The position numbers and the translations under genes were made by a program. A DNA stretch of 30,183 nt, from positions 440,969 to 471,151 of the forward strand of contig NW_003133845.1 of the NCBI RefSeq assembly GCF_000003605.2. The letters run 5' to 3'. This DNA is from Saccoglossus kowalevskii. Lineage: Eukaryota > Hemichordata > Enteropneusta > Harrimaniidae. Shown piece after piece: positions 10,610-20,421 of the stretch (its first letter is position 1; the number at the start of each line of letters is the position of its first letter). The notes under the pieces are model-generated. The model ran no database searches. It was not told the origin of the DNA and was given only the letters and a program-made list of their open reading frames with translations.

Positions 10610-10777
10610 ACCATCAGCACACAGGGGCTCTTTCAGAGCTTTCTTTGAGTTTTATGGTTTACTACAATAAACTCATGAAATGTTTAACTTGATGGTACAT
10701 CATATTGCAAACCTACATATTAAATATTTCATTTCTCAGAATGAACATGTTCGTATCTACTTTCTCACACGAGAAAA

Positions 10778-11262
10778 TCATACGAACAAATAATAGAAAC
10801 TCGTTGTTAGGGTGACAATAATTATCGGAAATGATGCTAAGAGTAAAACTGACGATGAGGGCGTCATAATACAATGGATTTCAACTTTGGGTGGTAAATA
10901 AGTGACAGGTTTGTATGAGTGTCCATCGTCATCTTGTTCATCTAAATAGTCAACCACGGTAGAGTTCACATTCCTGGGCGACTGTGTAGATACAGGTTTG
11001 TATTTGCGATGATTTTCTGTGACACCAGTGGAAATTGTTGTTGTTTTCTCCACCGTAGTTGGCGCAGTTGTTTTGGCATTGCAACGATCCGCATATTCTC
11101 CAATGCATGCCGCGTATTTTATGGCATGGGCGATATAGTTTTGTTCCTGTGTGCCGTGAAAAAGATGAGCAAATGCACCTGTCGCATACACAGCAACGTC
11201 CTCTCCAGCATGGCTTTCGTCTTGCAATGGAACAGCTGCCTGCGGGCGGTAATCTTTCGCAC
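10778..11262 (-). CDS. ALPL: Alkaline phosphatase exon 9: last zinc ligand, linker, GPI signal
   Basis: It encodes [18 protein letters not shown] (His459), [32 protein letters not shown], an acidic stretch (DEQDDD), an NST sequon and a terminal hydrophobic segment. The acceptor is TTGTAG and the stop is at 10778-10780. Confidence 0.94.
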
Positions 11263-14200
11263 CTACAAGTGAAATAAACGTATATTACTCGACATGATGA
11301 ATGTGTGTGGAGTGCGCCCTCAGTCGTAACCATGGGCGGAATTGCGCAAATACTAGTACATGTATCTATTATTGGCAGTTCACATCCGTCGCGTAAATGG
11401 AAATCTAACTCAATATGGCTATTTTGAGAAAGATTTAATCACGGTGACAGTGGATTTAGCCTCGTCGAAATTGGCTTCAATTTTTTATCGATTTACTTAT
11501 TTCTTGTATTTGTTCAATAAAAGAAAGCTCGTGGTTTAGAACCACGTTTCTACAACTAGCGTACCCCAAGTATTGAAAAAGTAGAATTGCAATTTCATGC
11601 CACAGGATATTTTTTATTATATCATGGAAATTCGACAATTGTTTATTTCCATATTTGAGACGTGGGGTTTACGTTGATTCTTCACTCATACCGCTAGCAC
11701 ACTGATTATAACTAATAGACAATAAATGAACAATGTACGAATCTGAAAGGCAAAGCCAGTGAGTCAAGTAGCCAACATTACAATACAAATTAAAGCGGGG
11801 GAGTCGTCACCTGCGCATGCGTCAGATGGCCATAGCGTGTCATTGTTTACAAACAAACGTCTATCCATGAGCCTTTGCGTTTTTTGGGTGTGTTGTTATC
11901 GTCGCTTGAGACTCAATTCTTGCGCGTGCGCAGGTGACGACCATCCCGCTTTAAAATGAATGATTTGTCTTCTACAATGTAGTTTGTAAAATCAATCAAC
12001 AGCGCCATCACCGAAAGTCATAACAATTAAGCCGGGTGAACTACGCTGCTATTAAAAGGGTATATCCATCCGACTACTCACTACTCGTTCTAATGTATCA
12101 GTCCGCCCTTTCCCACTAAAATTCTATTCAAAAATCTAAGGCTTACTTAAATAGGCACTCCCAGTTAAGCCTAATCTCACAACAAATTTACTTTCTGGAT
12201 TAAAATTACAGCGGATAACAAAAGATAGATTAACAAAATAAACAATAGTGTTCCATGATTATTTGATGCAATCCCTGGACTTGAAAGGTTCCCCTTTAAA
12301 CTGATATCACAATACATAAACACTTTGAAACAATCATTTCATCCTTACAAAGGTAGTGAGAAAGAGGATTATATTATCATCGTGTGAAACCGGAAACAGT
12401 TTGTGTTCGTGACAGGAGTCCGTACTACATAGAGAAATGGTCGGCGATTACCTGTATCAATATGTTCAATATCGGGTCTTCGTCCGTGATTTAAATAACT
12501 TTGGCGAACTTCTTCACCGCCTGGACCGTTTGCATATAAAAAAGTTGTATACTGTAGACCATCTTTTGCCCTCTCCTTATCGTTTTTGCCTGATAGATAA
12601 ATAAAAGCAAAATAAAAAAAATAAAAATACTGTCAGCCATATCGGACTTCACAAACAGATGAACGTTGCTTTCCCACACTGTATTCCAATACACAACACC
12701 TTCCAATGGTTATTGTGATTACCATAGTGAATTTAGTTGATATGGCAACAAATGGTAAAATATTAGAGCACTTACATAAACAGGGTCGTGGTGACTAATC
12801 ACTAAATCGTTCTCAAATCTCATTTTGCATACGTGCGTTTTGATATTTTATTATTTCAGGAGGGTGTTCTGAAATCGATTTCAGGGTAAGATTTGTCATG
12901 AAATGTACACAACTCCAAACCCTTATACTGCTAGCAGGGGTTAGTCAGGGGTCAGGGGTCAGGGGTCGGTAAGAAGTTTACTGCAGTTCATAAAATATGC
13001 ATTCTCGCCGCCAGAGTTTATTTTCGCTTCGAGACTCAACGTATAGGCTTGCCGTAAAAGAGGTTGAGACCGTGGCGTACGACGATGAAAATATGGGAAG
13101 GAAGCTTTAAGGTAGCGAGACTATTATTTGCATACTTGTTTTCATCTTCTAATTGTGACTAAATGACTACAAATAGACCCGGGAAAGTATATATTTTTAG
13201 AATCGCCAGACTTCAAGCTTTTCACAAGTGTATTTTGCATGCCAGTATCTGCATTCTACGACGCGTTACTCAATCAAAGGTGAAAAATTACTTTTTCTGT
13301 AAAAAAAATAATTACGCATTTACGCTGGCGATAAGAAGTATTTTTTTCACTTTTCCTAGTTGTTCAATAGTCTGGTAAATTGAATGTGTCTGGTCAGTAA
13401 CGATATACACAATGTACATACTCTGAAAACATTTCACATACAAACCTAATTTAACTGAGGAAATCATACAGTGAAGATACTGTTGAAAATAGCGTAGTTC
13501 TACATGGAAACTATCAGTCGAAAGTGTTACCTAATATTGGATTTCCTCTGGTAGGATAGCCGCCTATACTATTGGTATGACTATGGTCGGCAGTGACTAC
13601 TATTAACGTGTCTTCGTTGTTCGTCATCTCCTTAGCTTTGGCCACTGCTTCATCTAGCGCAAGGGTATCTGTCAAGGCTAAGTACGCTCTTGCCTTGTGG
13701 TGGGCATGATCGATTCTACCAGCTGTAACAGTTTATAAAGATCAAACAGTATCACGATAAAATGTCGATAACATTATTTGTATACGTTTACATTTTTCTT
13801 AAGTAATTGTTGTATTTCAAGGAAATTGCGCACGTGTCAATCAAATGCAATTCAGTCATTTAAAAGATGAAAGATATGATGTAATTAAATATACCATTTA
13901 ATATGATGGATATTATTGTGTCGTGTAATCATGTCGTATTTCTCATCGTTCGTGGCGCTGTCATTAAATTTAATCGAAGAAGAGCGCCATCAAACAATGT
14001 CCCACCTTCTACGAATAAGACGAATCCATTTTCATTCTTCCGTAATACTTGGATAGATGTTTGCACCATTTCAGCTAGACTAGGATCTCCAGCTCCTACT
14101 GTATCTCTTTCAGCGTGGTACAGCATATGGCTTGGTTCAAATAAGCCTGATGATCGTAAACGCCAAGTTAGTAAAAAAAAAAGACGTTTCTGTTTTTTGC

Positions 14201-17200
14201 CATGTATTCATTGTTAGTGGTTAATAAAGCGCTGTAGTCGTCGCGCTGCGCATGTTCGACATTTGTGTTGATAAACATTGATTTTTCCACAATACAATGC
14301 GCTCTTCAAATGGAAATCACAAGTATGAGGTTTGACTTGGGCGCGACTTGCACTGATTACCACCGGTAACTCCTTCGATACCTTCCAATCACATGAATTA
14401 CCTAATTCAAGCTTGGATACGTGTCAGTTCGTACTCGTTGATCTGCGCAACGGTATATCTCGCACATGCGTAGCGCGACGACTACCGCGCTTTAAACGTA
14501 GAAAAAGCTAACGTTTGTGGATAAAGAGTTATATTTAAATTTATGAAAATTACCTAATAAATAATCTGTTTTGTTAACGTCCACGTCAAGCAGCTGTTCT
14601 CTGTTCACTACATACATGTTATCAGTTCCGTCTGGCAGCGAGTGAAACCATTCGTTGATGAGATCACGCCCATCCTCACGACTACCTCTCCTGTAACTGT
14701 ATTCGGGATCTCCGTGAGCCGTTGGCATGAGTTCTTGCCTTCCACCGCCCATTACCACCTGATATGTTTGTGTAAATATGGACTTATTATTGTTCACTAT
14801 ATATACTAGTATTTTAAAAGCGTTTCAATAAGGGAACACCATAGTGTATCAAACATGTCTGAAACATGAAGTGTGGGTCATAACCGATAATTTCTATGTC
14901 TAATTGACCATAGTTATTAAAGCGGGAGGGTTGTAACCTGCGCACGCGCGGGAATTGAGTCCCAAGCGACGATAACAACACACGCTAAAAACGCAAGGGC
15001 CCATAGGTAGACCTTGTTTGTAAACAATGACACGCTATGGCCATCTGACGCATGCGCAGGTGACGACTCCCCGGCTTTAATACTGCAGTTGGTGTTGATC
15101 ATGGTCACGTATATGTGACGGATGCAAGGAGGGCACGTGCACAAGCAAGGTATAATGTTCCATGGAAGTGCTTCTACTGGAAGTTCGTGAAGAGAGGAAA
15201 TCGCGCCAGCCGATGCGTTACATTGCGCATGCCCACTTCTAATATTTAAATATATCGTTTCACTTCTTGTATTGTATAAGGTCAGCAAAACTTGCTCGCT
15301 GTGTTGAAAGTGTAAATAGTTGTCTGTCTCATGTGCCGTGTCTAAATTCGCGTTGTTTCTTGAATTTATAAAATATGGTTGTATAAGGTGGTTATCGCTA
15401 TTTTCTATTACCTAATAATGTATGCATAGCGAGGATGTGATTGTTCCTAACAATACTGTGTAATTAAATGTACATCCAAGTAAAAATGTATACTTAGTAT
15501 ATATATTGATTATATAGGTGCGTGCAATATGAATGCACATGTACGCCACAATATTCACTATATGTCTAGTAGTGAATTATAGACCATTATTAATAATAAC
15601 AAAATAGTATTTAAAATCGCACACAACTATAACGACAATCATGCCATAATAATAATTATTATTATCTGTCAACGTGACGCCATAAGTTACACGGTGTCGT
15701 AATTTTGCGGTGTTGTACTGAGTATTTGCATACTACTATATTAGGGAATGCGAATTCCAAATAGGGAACAATTACGTGCGTAAGCGTCCTCTAAAAACAA
15801 ACACGACAGCCCCCAGGGTTTGATCGGACCCCACACAAAAAAGGTCTGTTCGAAACACATTTGGATTTCGGCATTCCCATGGTGTATAATAATACGTTTA
15901 TCACGATGATACCTCAAAGTGTGCACTCAGACAGTACGCGGTCGCATCGGCCTGCGCTGCGCGTCGGCCGACACAGAGTCATTAAAATAACACAAAGTTT
16001 CTTGTATTACATGTCATGTGTTTTACCAATCTCTATAACAGTTTATGTTATCAAAGACTCACCAATTAAAGCGCGGTGGTCGTCGCGCAGCGCGTGATCG
16101 AATTTCATGTAAACAAACAATGTATTTTACACGTTTTGTGTACGTCGCTGAGTCGCATATCAACGACAACCGCCCTTTAACATACACCTCAATACAGACC
16201 ATCATCTCAGAAATCACGAACCTGAAATTTGCGGGCCTTTTGTACGAGTTGAGAGGCGATATCGGTACAACCCGCGGCTCTTTCATTTCCAGGTACCTGT
16301 GCATCTCTTTCCCATGACCGTTCTGGCACATGCGCGTAGGCTGCGGCTGGTGTCGCATGGGTTATGCGGGCGCTGGTTACAATCCCGGCGGATCTTCCTG
16401 TAATACAGTTTGATTATTGTTTTAAGTAAATCAAATTAACAATTAAATCAGAAGTTTGGCCAGTTTCTGTGTTTTATTTTCATCTCATAACCCTTTGCAA
16501 AATAAAATATGGTGGAAACACATTTCTACCCTAAAGCGCTGTGTGTGTCAATGGATACTAAAAAAGTAAATTAAAGAGCGGTGGTCGTCGCGCTGCGCAT
16601 GTGCGACATTTGTGTTGATAAACATTGATTTTCCCACAATCAAATGCGCTCTTGTAATGAAACCTTGACACGACTTGCACTTATTACCACCGGTGACTCA
16701 TTCGATACTTTCCAATCAACTAAAAAGTACATAATTAAAGCTTTATATGAGACCCATATATCTCGCGCATGCGTGGCGCGACGACTACCGCCCTTTAATC
16801 TTGGTTTGTTGCGGCCACTGACATCCGGTTGTAATTACCGCAAGAGGGCGCAGCTCTCAACTAGAACACTGTATAATATGTTATACCTTCATCGGCGGCA
16901 ATTTCCACAAATGATTTGACTTTAGCGTGCTTTATTGATTGACAATTCCCCTTTTGCACCCTGTCATCCACGCCGATCGTTCCGGCTTTACTTTTCACGC
17001 CACACATATATGCTGTGGCCGTTCCTGCCGAATCAGCTACTTGCTGGTCAGTGTTGTACGTCTGAAATAAGGTTAATTTAAAAAAATAAAATCACATTTC
17101 CTGGTCTTTGTAATAGAGTTTGTTCTGTGAAATTCCAATAAAAAAGTCAACTACAAATGAAATAGCGACAGTTGCGGATACTGCTGTTTATATATGACGA

Positions 17201-19617
17201 ACACCGGGAACGAACTTGAACACAATCAACCGCATTCATTTTCAGTTTTGAACCTTGGCCTTGTTCAATAACAGTAGCCCAACATATCTTTCTATCGTCA
17301 CTAAAGGCAGTCTTACCTTGGCCAGTGCCACGTGGGGAAACTTATCAAACGACAGTTGTGTTTCTTCGCCGGGATGACCTTCATTCTGACCTTTCAGGAT
17401 TCTAGCACTTGTTATAGTAGATATGCCCATGCCATCCCCCAAAAAGAATATAACGTTTTTGGCAATGTTTGTGTTGAGATTTTGCAATTCTATAGAATTT
17501 AGGATAGCGTCTCTTGCCTGTTTATTCCATTCCTCTGCAGCTGCAATGTCACCAAGAAACGTGAATGAATCAACATTATTATTACAGTAATTTAGTCACG
17601 GTTTTAAAAATAAATAATGCGAATGAAAACAATAAGTCTTGTCACCAGATTTTAGCCCATGGGGCCATCAGGCTCAATTCACCAGTTGTGATTGTTTTTA
17701 TTTTTTTATTCATATCGTATAATATAACTCAGATGAGGTGTTATACTGTTTTATACTATACCCAGATTTAGTTCCAGTCATAAAAGTAATCAAGAATAAA
17801 GTGTTGGCGAAGTTAACAACAACAACGACGACGACGACGACAAATATGGACATGTTTTATCTCATATGTCTATCTCCAAATCTACGATATGAGGATTATA
17901 ATAATTATGTAATTGCGTTTAAATCACTAGTCCGTGAAAATAGAAAAATAGAGTTGGAAATAGCCCTGTATAAAGGAAAGGAACAATATCACTATCGTAA
18001 ATGGGAGCTCTTAAATAATTGGTTGGCTTAATACAAGTAAATTAATCTTGTTTTTGTTTTTGTCTCACCACCGTATACCAGACAGCGTTTGTCATATACA
18101 TTTACTTCCAGGGGGGATTTTGTCATCTGCTCTGTATCTTTTTCTTTATTGCGGAATAAAAAAAATTGTTATTAAAAAAAAAAACAAAAAAAACATCAGG
18201 ATGTCCGTCATCAATCGAAACAAAGATATTGACAATATGGTACAATCACAGACAACAGATGGCACAACAAATATGCCAACTAATATAGCACATCACATTG
18301 GCGCATGCGCATTTTCACAAAATAACACAATTTCAATCGTTAGAATTCGTTAGGGTTATGCTGAAAAAAATATCTGCCCAGTCAATGTAGTCCTTGGGCG
18401 ATGGAAATGTCAGATTTTGTAAATATATATATATTTAACAGACAAATTTAAAAAATAGGCCGTGTAACATCGAATTTGTACATCTTCAAACTATCAAACT
18501 TCATTCAAATCTCTGATTCATAATTTTATGAGCATGTTTTACAAGTGAATTGTCGGCAACAGTTGTTCTGAACGTACTGTGAAGTACGCTGAGAGAACAG
18601 TTTACTGAAGATATACACTGATTTTGAGACATCCATGCTAAATCCCTGCCCTCCACTCTCCCCATTCCTTCTCCTCGCGACCACATTTCTCGTGGCCAGT
18701 CACCGAGTCCTATAGTTTGTGGTGGCTATGACGTTCTCCATCCGTGACTCCTACGTATACAGTGTAATTCGATAGATTTCAACACTCCCAAGAACAAACC
18801 AAGGTCACCGTGGATTATTCACAACTTACCGTGTGAAATAAGAAAACCACTGACTCCGAAAACTTCCCGCAGATGAGTCGGTTTTTGTAAGAAAAAATCA
18901 AAATCAAGACAGCGATGAAAATTAACAAGCAGAAACTCGCTTCATGACAAATATCCTGTTATACACTATATAGAATTGTTTCATTCTATCTCTACCGTTT
19001 AGTATACCACGAGGTATCCTTTCGTGTGGGTTTGCACGTTTCACATTATATCATCATTGGAGATATACACGTAATAAGTTCTCAAGCAGGTCCTCGACGT
19101 GTACTCCACGATTTTCAATTTCATTTCACGAATTATTATGTGTTGAACTTCTGAATACTCAGTCGATGGTTTTAATCAAACTCGAGATTTCGATTACAAG
19201 AGGTATACAATTATAATCCCGAGTCTAGATGTACGAGACCCACGACGCTCGGTAAAGTACTAATTGGTTCGTGTGCATGTTCCGAATCTCATTCAGTCAA
19301 AAAGTTCAGGCGTCAGGCACAGATGTGACATTCTGTGTTCACGGTATAGGCATATGAATTGCACGTAATATGAACAGTCGTCGTCGCAATGTCGTCTCTT
19401 CACATTTAATTATATTGTCACACCCTTGACGGCGGTACAAAGTACGTTCATATCAATAAAGTTTACCGGTAATAGGCATATCTCATACTAACAATAATAA
19501 ACAAATGCTGGTTGTTATAAGTACACACATTTTCCAATACTCACGTTGTTGCGCGGAAAACTTCATCCAGAAAAAGAGCAGGAACAGAGATGAGCAGGTG
19601 AATAACTTCAGTGCCAT
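10778..19617 (-). CDS. ALPL: Alkaline phosphatase, secreted and probably GPI-anchored, nine coding exons, complete
   Basis: This metal-dependent phosphomonoesterase acts at the outer cell surface. Coding exons (- strand order) are 19617-19545, 17540-17317, 17061-16887, 16397-16222, 14758-14554, 14146-14006, 13722-13531, 12589-12452 and 11262-10778; phases agree throughout and give 602 residues. Residues 1 to about 22 form a signal peptide. Conserved sites are Asp60 (FLGDGMG), nucleophile Ser110 (DSAGTATAY), His171/Thr173 (THATP), Arg184, Glu331, Asp336 and His340 ([10 protein letters not shown]), Asp377/His378 (TADHSH) and His459 (HAGEDV), so both zinc sites and the magnesium site look intact. 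A Thr-rich linker from about 500 and a hydrophobic end ([10 protein letters not shown] to the stop) suggest a GPI signal. It is longer than mammalian homologues (about 520-535) mainly through this linker. The symbol denotes the family; one-to-one orthology with vertebrate ALPL is inferred. Confidence 0.95.
11263..12451 (-). other. Alkaline phosphatase intron 8
   Basis: This intron contains one TTAA-flanked short element (11790-11954, listed separately). The remainder has no recognised feature. Confidence 0.8.
11790..11954 (+). mobile_element. TTAA-flanked MITE, subfamily 1, copy A
   Basis: This 165-base element begins TTAA-AGCGGGGGAGTCGTCA and ends inversely GTGACGACCATCCCGCT-TTAA. The inner ends (CACCTGCGCATGCG / CGCGTGCGCAGGTG) extend the inverted repeats to about 30 bases. 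It has no coding capacity. Confidence 0.82.
12452..12589 (-). CDS. ALPL: Alkaline phosphatase exon 8
   Basis: It encodes [24 protein letters not shown] and [10 protein letters not shown], corresponding to the region before the last zinc ligand. The flanking sites are TATCAG and GTAATC. Confidence 0.9.
12590..13530 (-). other. Alkaline phosphatase intron 7
   Basis: This intron of 941 bases holds a G-tract array at 12936-12969, listed separately. Nothing else was recognised. Confidence 0.8.
12936..12969 (+). repeat. GGGGTCA tandem array with G-quadruplex pattern
   Basis: Four GGGG runs on the + strand are separated by TTAGTCA, TCA and TCA. This meets the usual pattern for a four-layer quadruplex. 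The + strand is the template strand of the alkaline phosphatase gene here. Confidence 0.8.
13531..13722 (-). CDS. ALPL: Alkaline phosphatase exon 7: zinc ligands
   Basis: It encodes [29 protein letters not shown] and [11 protein letters not shown], with the Asp336, His340, Asp377 and His378 metal ligands. The flanking sites are TTACAG and GTAACA. Confidence 0.93.
14006..14146 (-). CDS. ALPL: Alkaline phosphatase exon 6: up to metal-binding Glu
   Basis: It encodes [15 protein letters not shown] and GFVLFVE. The donor is GTGGGA, and the following codon is split as G/CT. Reading through the donor gives a non-homologous tail, which supports the splice. Confidence 0.9.
14147..14553 (-). other. 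Alkaline phosphatase intron 5, mostly one MITE
   Basis: About two thirds of this 407-base intron is the TTAA-type element at 14224-14495, so the intron was probably much shorter before insertion. Confidence 0.8.
14224..14495 (+). mobile_element. TTAA-flanked MITE, subfamily 3, copy E
   Basis: This element of about 272 bases has ends AAAGCGCTGTAGTCGTCGCG and CGCGACGACTACCGCGCTTT. The right TTAA is intact and the left reads ATAA. Its interior (TTGTGTTGATAAACATTGAT and ATTACCACCGGT) matches copy D in the same orientation. Confidence 0.8.
14554..14758 (-). CDS. ALPL: Alkaline phosphatase exon 5: VVMGGGR region
   Basis: It encodes [43 protein letters not shown] and a possible N-glycosylation site (NKT). 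The flanking sites are TATCAG and GTAATT. Confidence 0.92.
14917..15080 (-). mobile_element. TTAA-flanked MITE, subfamily 1, copy B
   Basis: This 164-base element has TTAA at both edges. It is the inverse of copy A: it shares the interior CAATGACACGCTATGGCC (reverse sense in A) and the CTGACGCATGCGCAGGTGAC inner end. Confidence 0.82.
16066..16180 (+). mobile_element. TTAA-flanked MITE, subfamily 2, copy C
   Basis: This 115-base element has left end TTAAAGCGCGGTGGTCGTCG, an inverse right end AACGACAACCGCCCTTTAA, and the interior AACAATGTATTTTACACG shared with copies F and G. It sits only 41 bases from exon 4 of the gene. Confidence 0.8.
16222..16397 (-). CDS. ALPL: Alkaline phosphatase exon 4: Mg-site His/Thr and Arg
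   Basis: It encodes [20 protein letters not shown], then ERSWERD with the phosphate-binding Arg184, and [10 protein letters not shown]. The flanking sites are TTACAG and GTTCGT. Confidence 0.92.
16398..16886 (-). other. Alkaline phosphatase intron 3, about half one MITE
   Basis: This intron of 489 bases contains copy D (16571-16798). The rest shows nothing recognisable. Confidence 0.8.
16571..16798 (+). mobile_element. TTAA-flanked MITE, subfamily 3, copy D
   Basis: This 228-base element has ends TTAAAGAGCGGTGGTCGTCG and CGACGACTACCGCCCTTTAA. It is a shortened relative of copy E in the same orientation, sharing GACATTTGTGTTGATAAACA and ATTACCACCGGTGACTC-like blocks. Confidence 0.82.
16887..17061 (-). 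CDS. ALPL: Alkaline phosphatase exon 3: catalytic Ser
   Basis: It encodes TYNTDQQ, the nucleophile motif [14 protein letters not shown] and the GNCQSI region. The family usually has Ala where this protein has Gly112, two residues after the Ser. The flanking sites are TTTCAG and GTATAA. Confidence 0.93.
17317..17540 (-). CDS. ALPL: Alkaline phosphatase exon 2: first metal-binding Asp
   Basis: It encodes [11 protein letters not shown], then [11 protein letters not shown] and SARILKGQ, ending HVALAK. The acceptor is a doubled CAG: TTGCAG/CTGCAG allows a second in-frame start 6 bases later (17534), giving QE instead of PAEE. Confidence 0.92.
17541..19544 (-). other. Alkaline phosphatase intron 1
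   Basis: This is a 2.0 kb first intron. It holds a short ACA/GAC trinucleotide run (about 17816-17841), A-rich tracts near 18164-18194 and no recognised gene or transposon. Confidence 0.8.
19545..19617 (-). CDS. ALPL: Alkaline phosphatase exon 1: signal peptide
   Basis: It encodes [16 protein letters not shown] and ends SAQQ plus one base. The donor is GTGAGT. It is a classic hydrophobic signal sequence and the only one found upstream that is in phase with exon 2. Confidence 0.85.
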
Positions 19618-19644
19618 CGTAATGCTGTGTGCTGTAAACGTACG

Positions 19645-19665
19645 TATAAGTATATGAATGAGTCA
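19645..19665 (-). promoter_or_regulatory. Promoter-region candidates of alkaline phosphatase (TATA-like, AP-1-like)
   Basis: On the - strand, a TATACTTATA stretch lies about 30 bases upstream of the first ATG, and TGACTCA (19659-19665), an AP-1 consensus, is directly beyond it. If the TATA-like stretch is used, the leader would be very short. An intron in the leader is also possible (TTTACAG precedes the ATG by about 17 bases). Confidence 0.25.
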
Positions 19666-20320
19666 ATGGCGTCGAATTCAGTGAACTAATACTTTGCGTC
19701 TGATGACGTAGCCAGGTTTAGTTGACAGCTTCCGTATTTTCAGAACACTGACAGCTATTGGACGGATGCAGAAATAGGGGTGGCAATTGAGTTGGTGTTG
19801 AGAAATTCTTTGCGTGTTTCAAAATAAGAAAAATCATCATTAATATAAATCTAATTAAAGGTAGAGCTGACCTAATTCAGTTTGGCGCTATATACATCTC
19901 AGTGACCCGTCACCGAGGGAGGTTAAATTTAAATCCATGATAAATTGAAACCAGGTATTGAAAACAGTGGTTACTCATTAAATTAAACCTGTTGTTCCAG
20001 TATAGTAAGGCCTTTACTATACCCCCAACTTTGAAATACAATTAGGAGTTCCGAAATATGAAACTTCGCATCACCGGGATTGGCATAGCATACTCCTCCC
20101 ATCAGCTACGCTCATCGTCGAAGTGAAGAAATTCTGGCCTAATCTGAATAAACCATGCTTATATCAGTATATCCTGGCTTACATGGTACGTTTCATTCAC
20201 CTTGTGCGTATTACGACTCGGTTATAATTTGACGAAAGACGATATAGAGAAACAACAAACGGCGTCTATACCTACATCATATTGTTGCAAAGTGAATGGA
20301 TGTGCATGATAAATCTACTA

Positions 20321-20327
20321 CTACTAC

Positions 20328-20419
<92 letters not shown>
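20321..20419. repeat. ATT/TAC trinucleotide microsatellite
   Basis: A few CTA units lead into about 30 uninterrupted ATT units (about 20327-20419). Read on the - strand it gives a poly-Asn frame, which is a repeat artefact. Confidence 0.95.

Positions 20420-20421
<2 letters not shown>

Larger units (their letters stand above)
8279..10777. other. Repeat-filled gap between two convergent genes
   Basis: No gene was found. The gap holds a long inverted-repeat element (about 8922-9405), a tandem duplication of about 140 bases (about 9541-9850), a short perfect palindrome (9895-9913) and a 328-base element with 15-base inverted ends (10282-10609). The alkaline phosphatase 3' UTR should occupy the right end, but no AATAAA on the - strand was found in the 170 bases after its stop. 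Confidence 0.65.
14759..16221 (-). other. Alkaline phosphatase intron 4, contains two MITEs
   Basis: This intron of 1.46 kb holds copies B and C of the TTAA elements. About 15740-15980 shows a GC-rich patch with a TCGGCC..GGCCGA inverted repeat (15947-15972) and no identified feature. Confidence 0.8.

Noticed and set aside
10205-10648. + strand frame of 147 codons
   Set aside because: It crosses a 328-base inverted-repeat element and AT-rich flanks, shows no recognisable family, and is better explained by the GC-rich interior having few stops.
11009-11333. + strand and alternate - strand frames overlapping alkaline phosphatase exon 9
   Set aside because: They are shadows of the real coding frame, which contains the conserved HAGEDV zinc-ligand motif.
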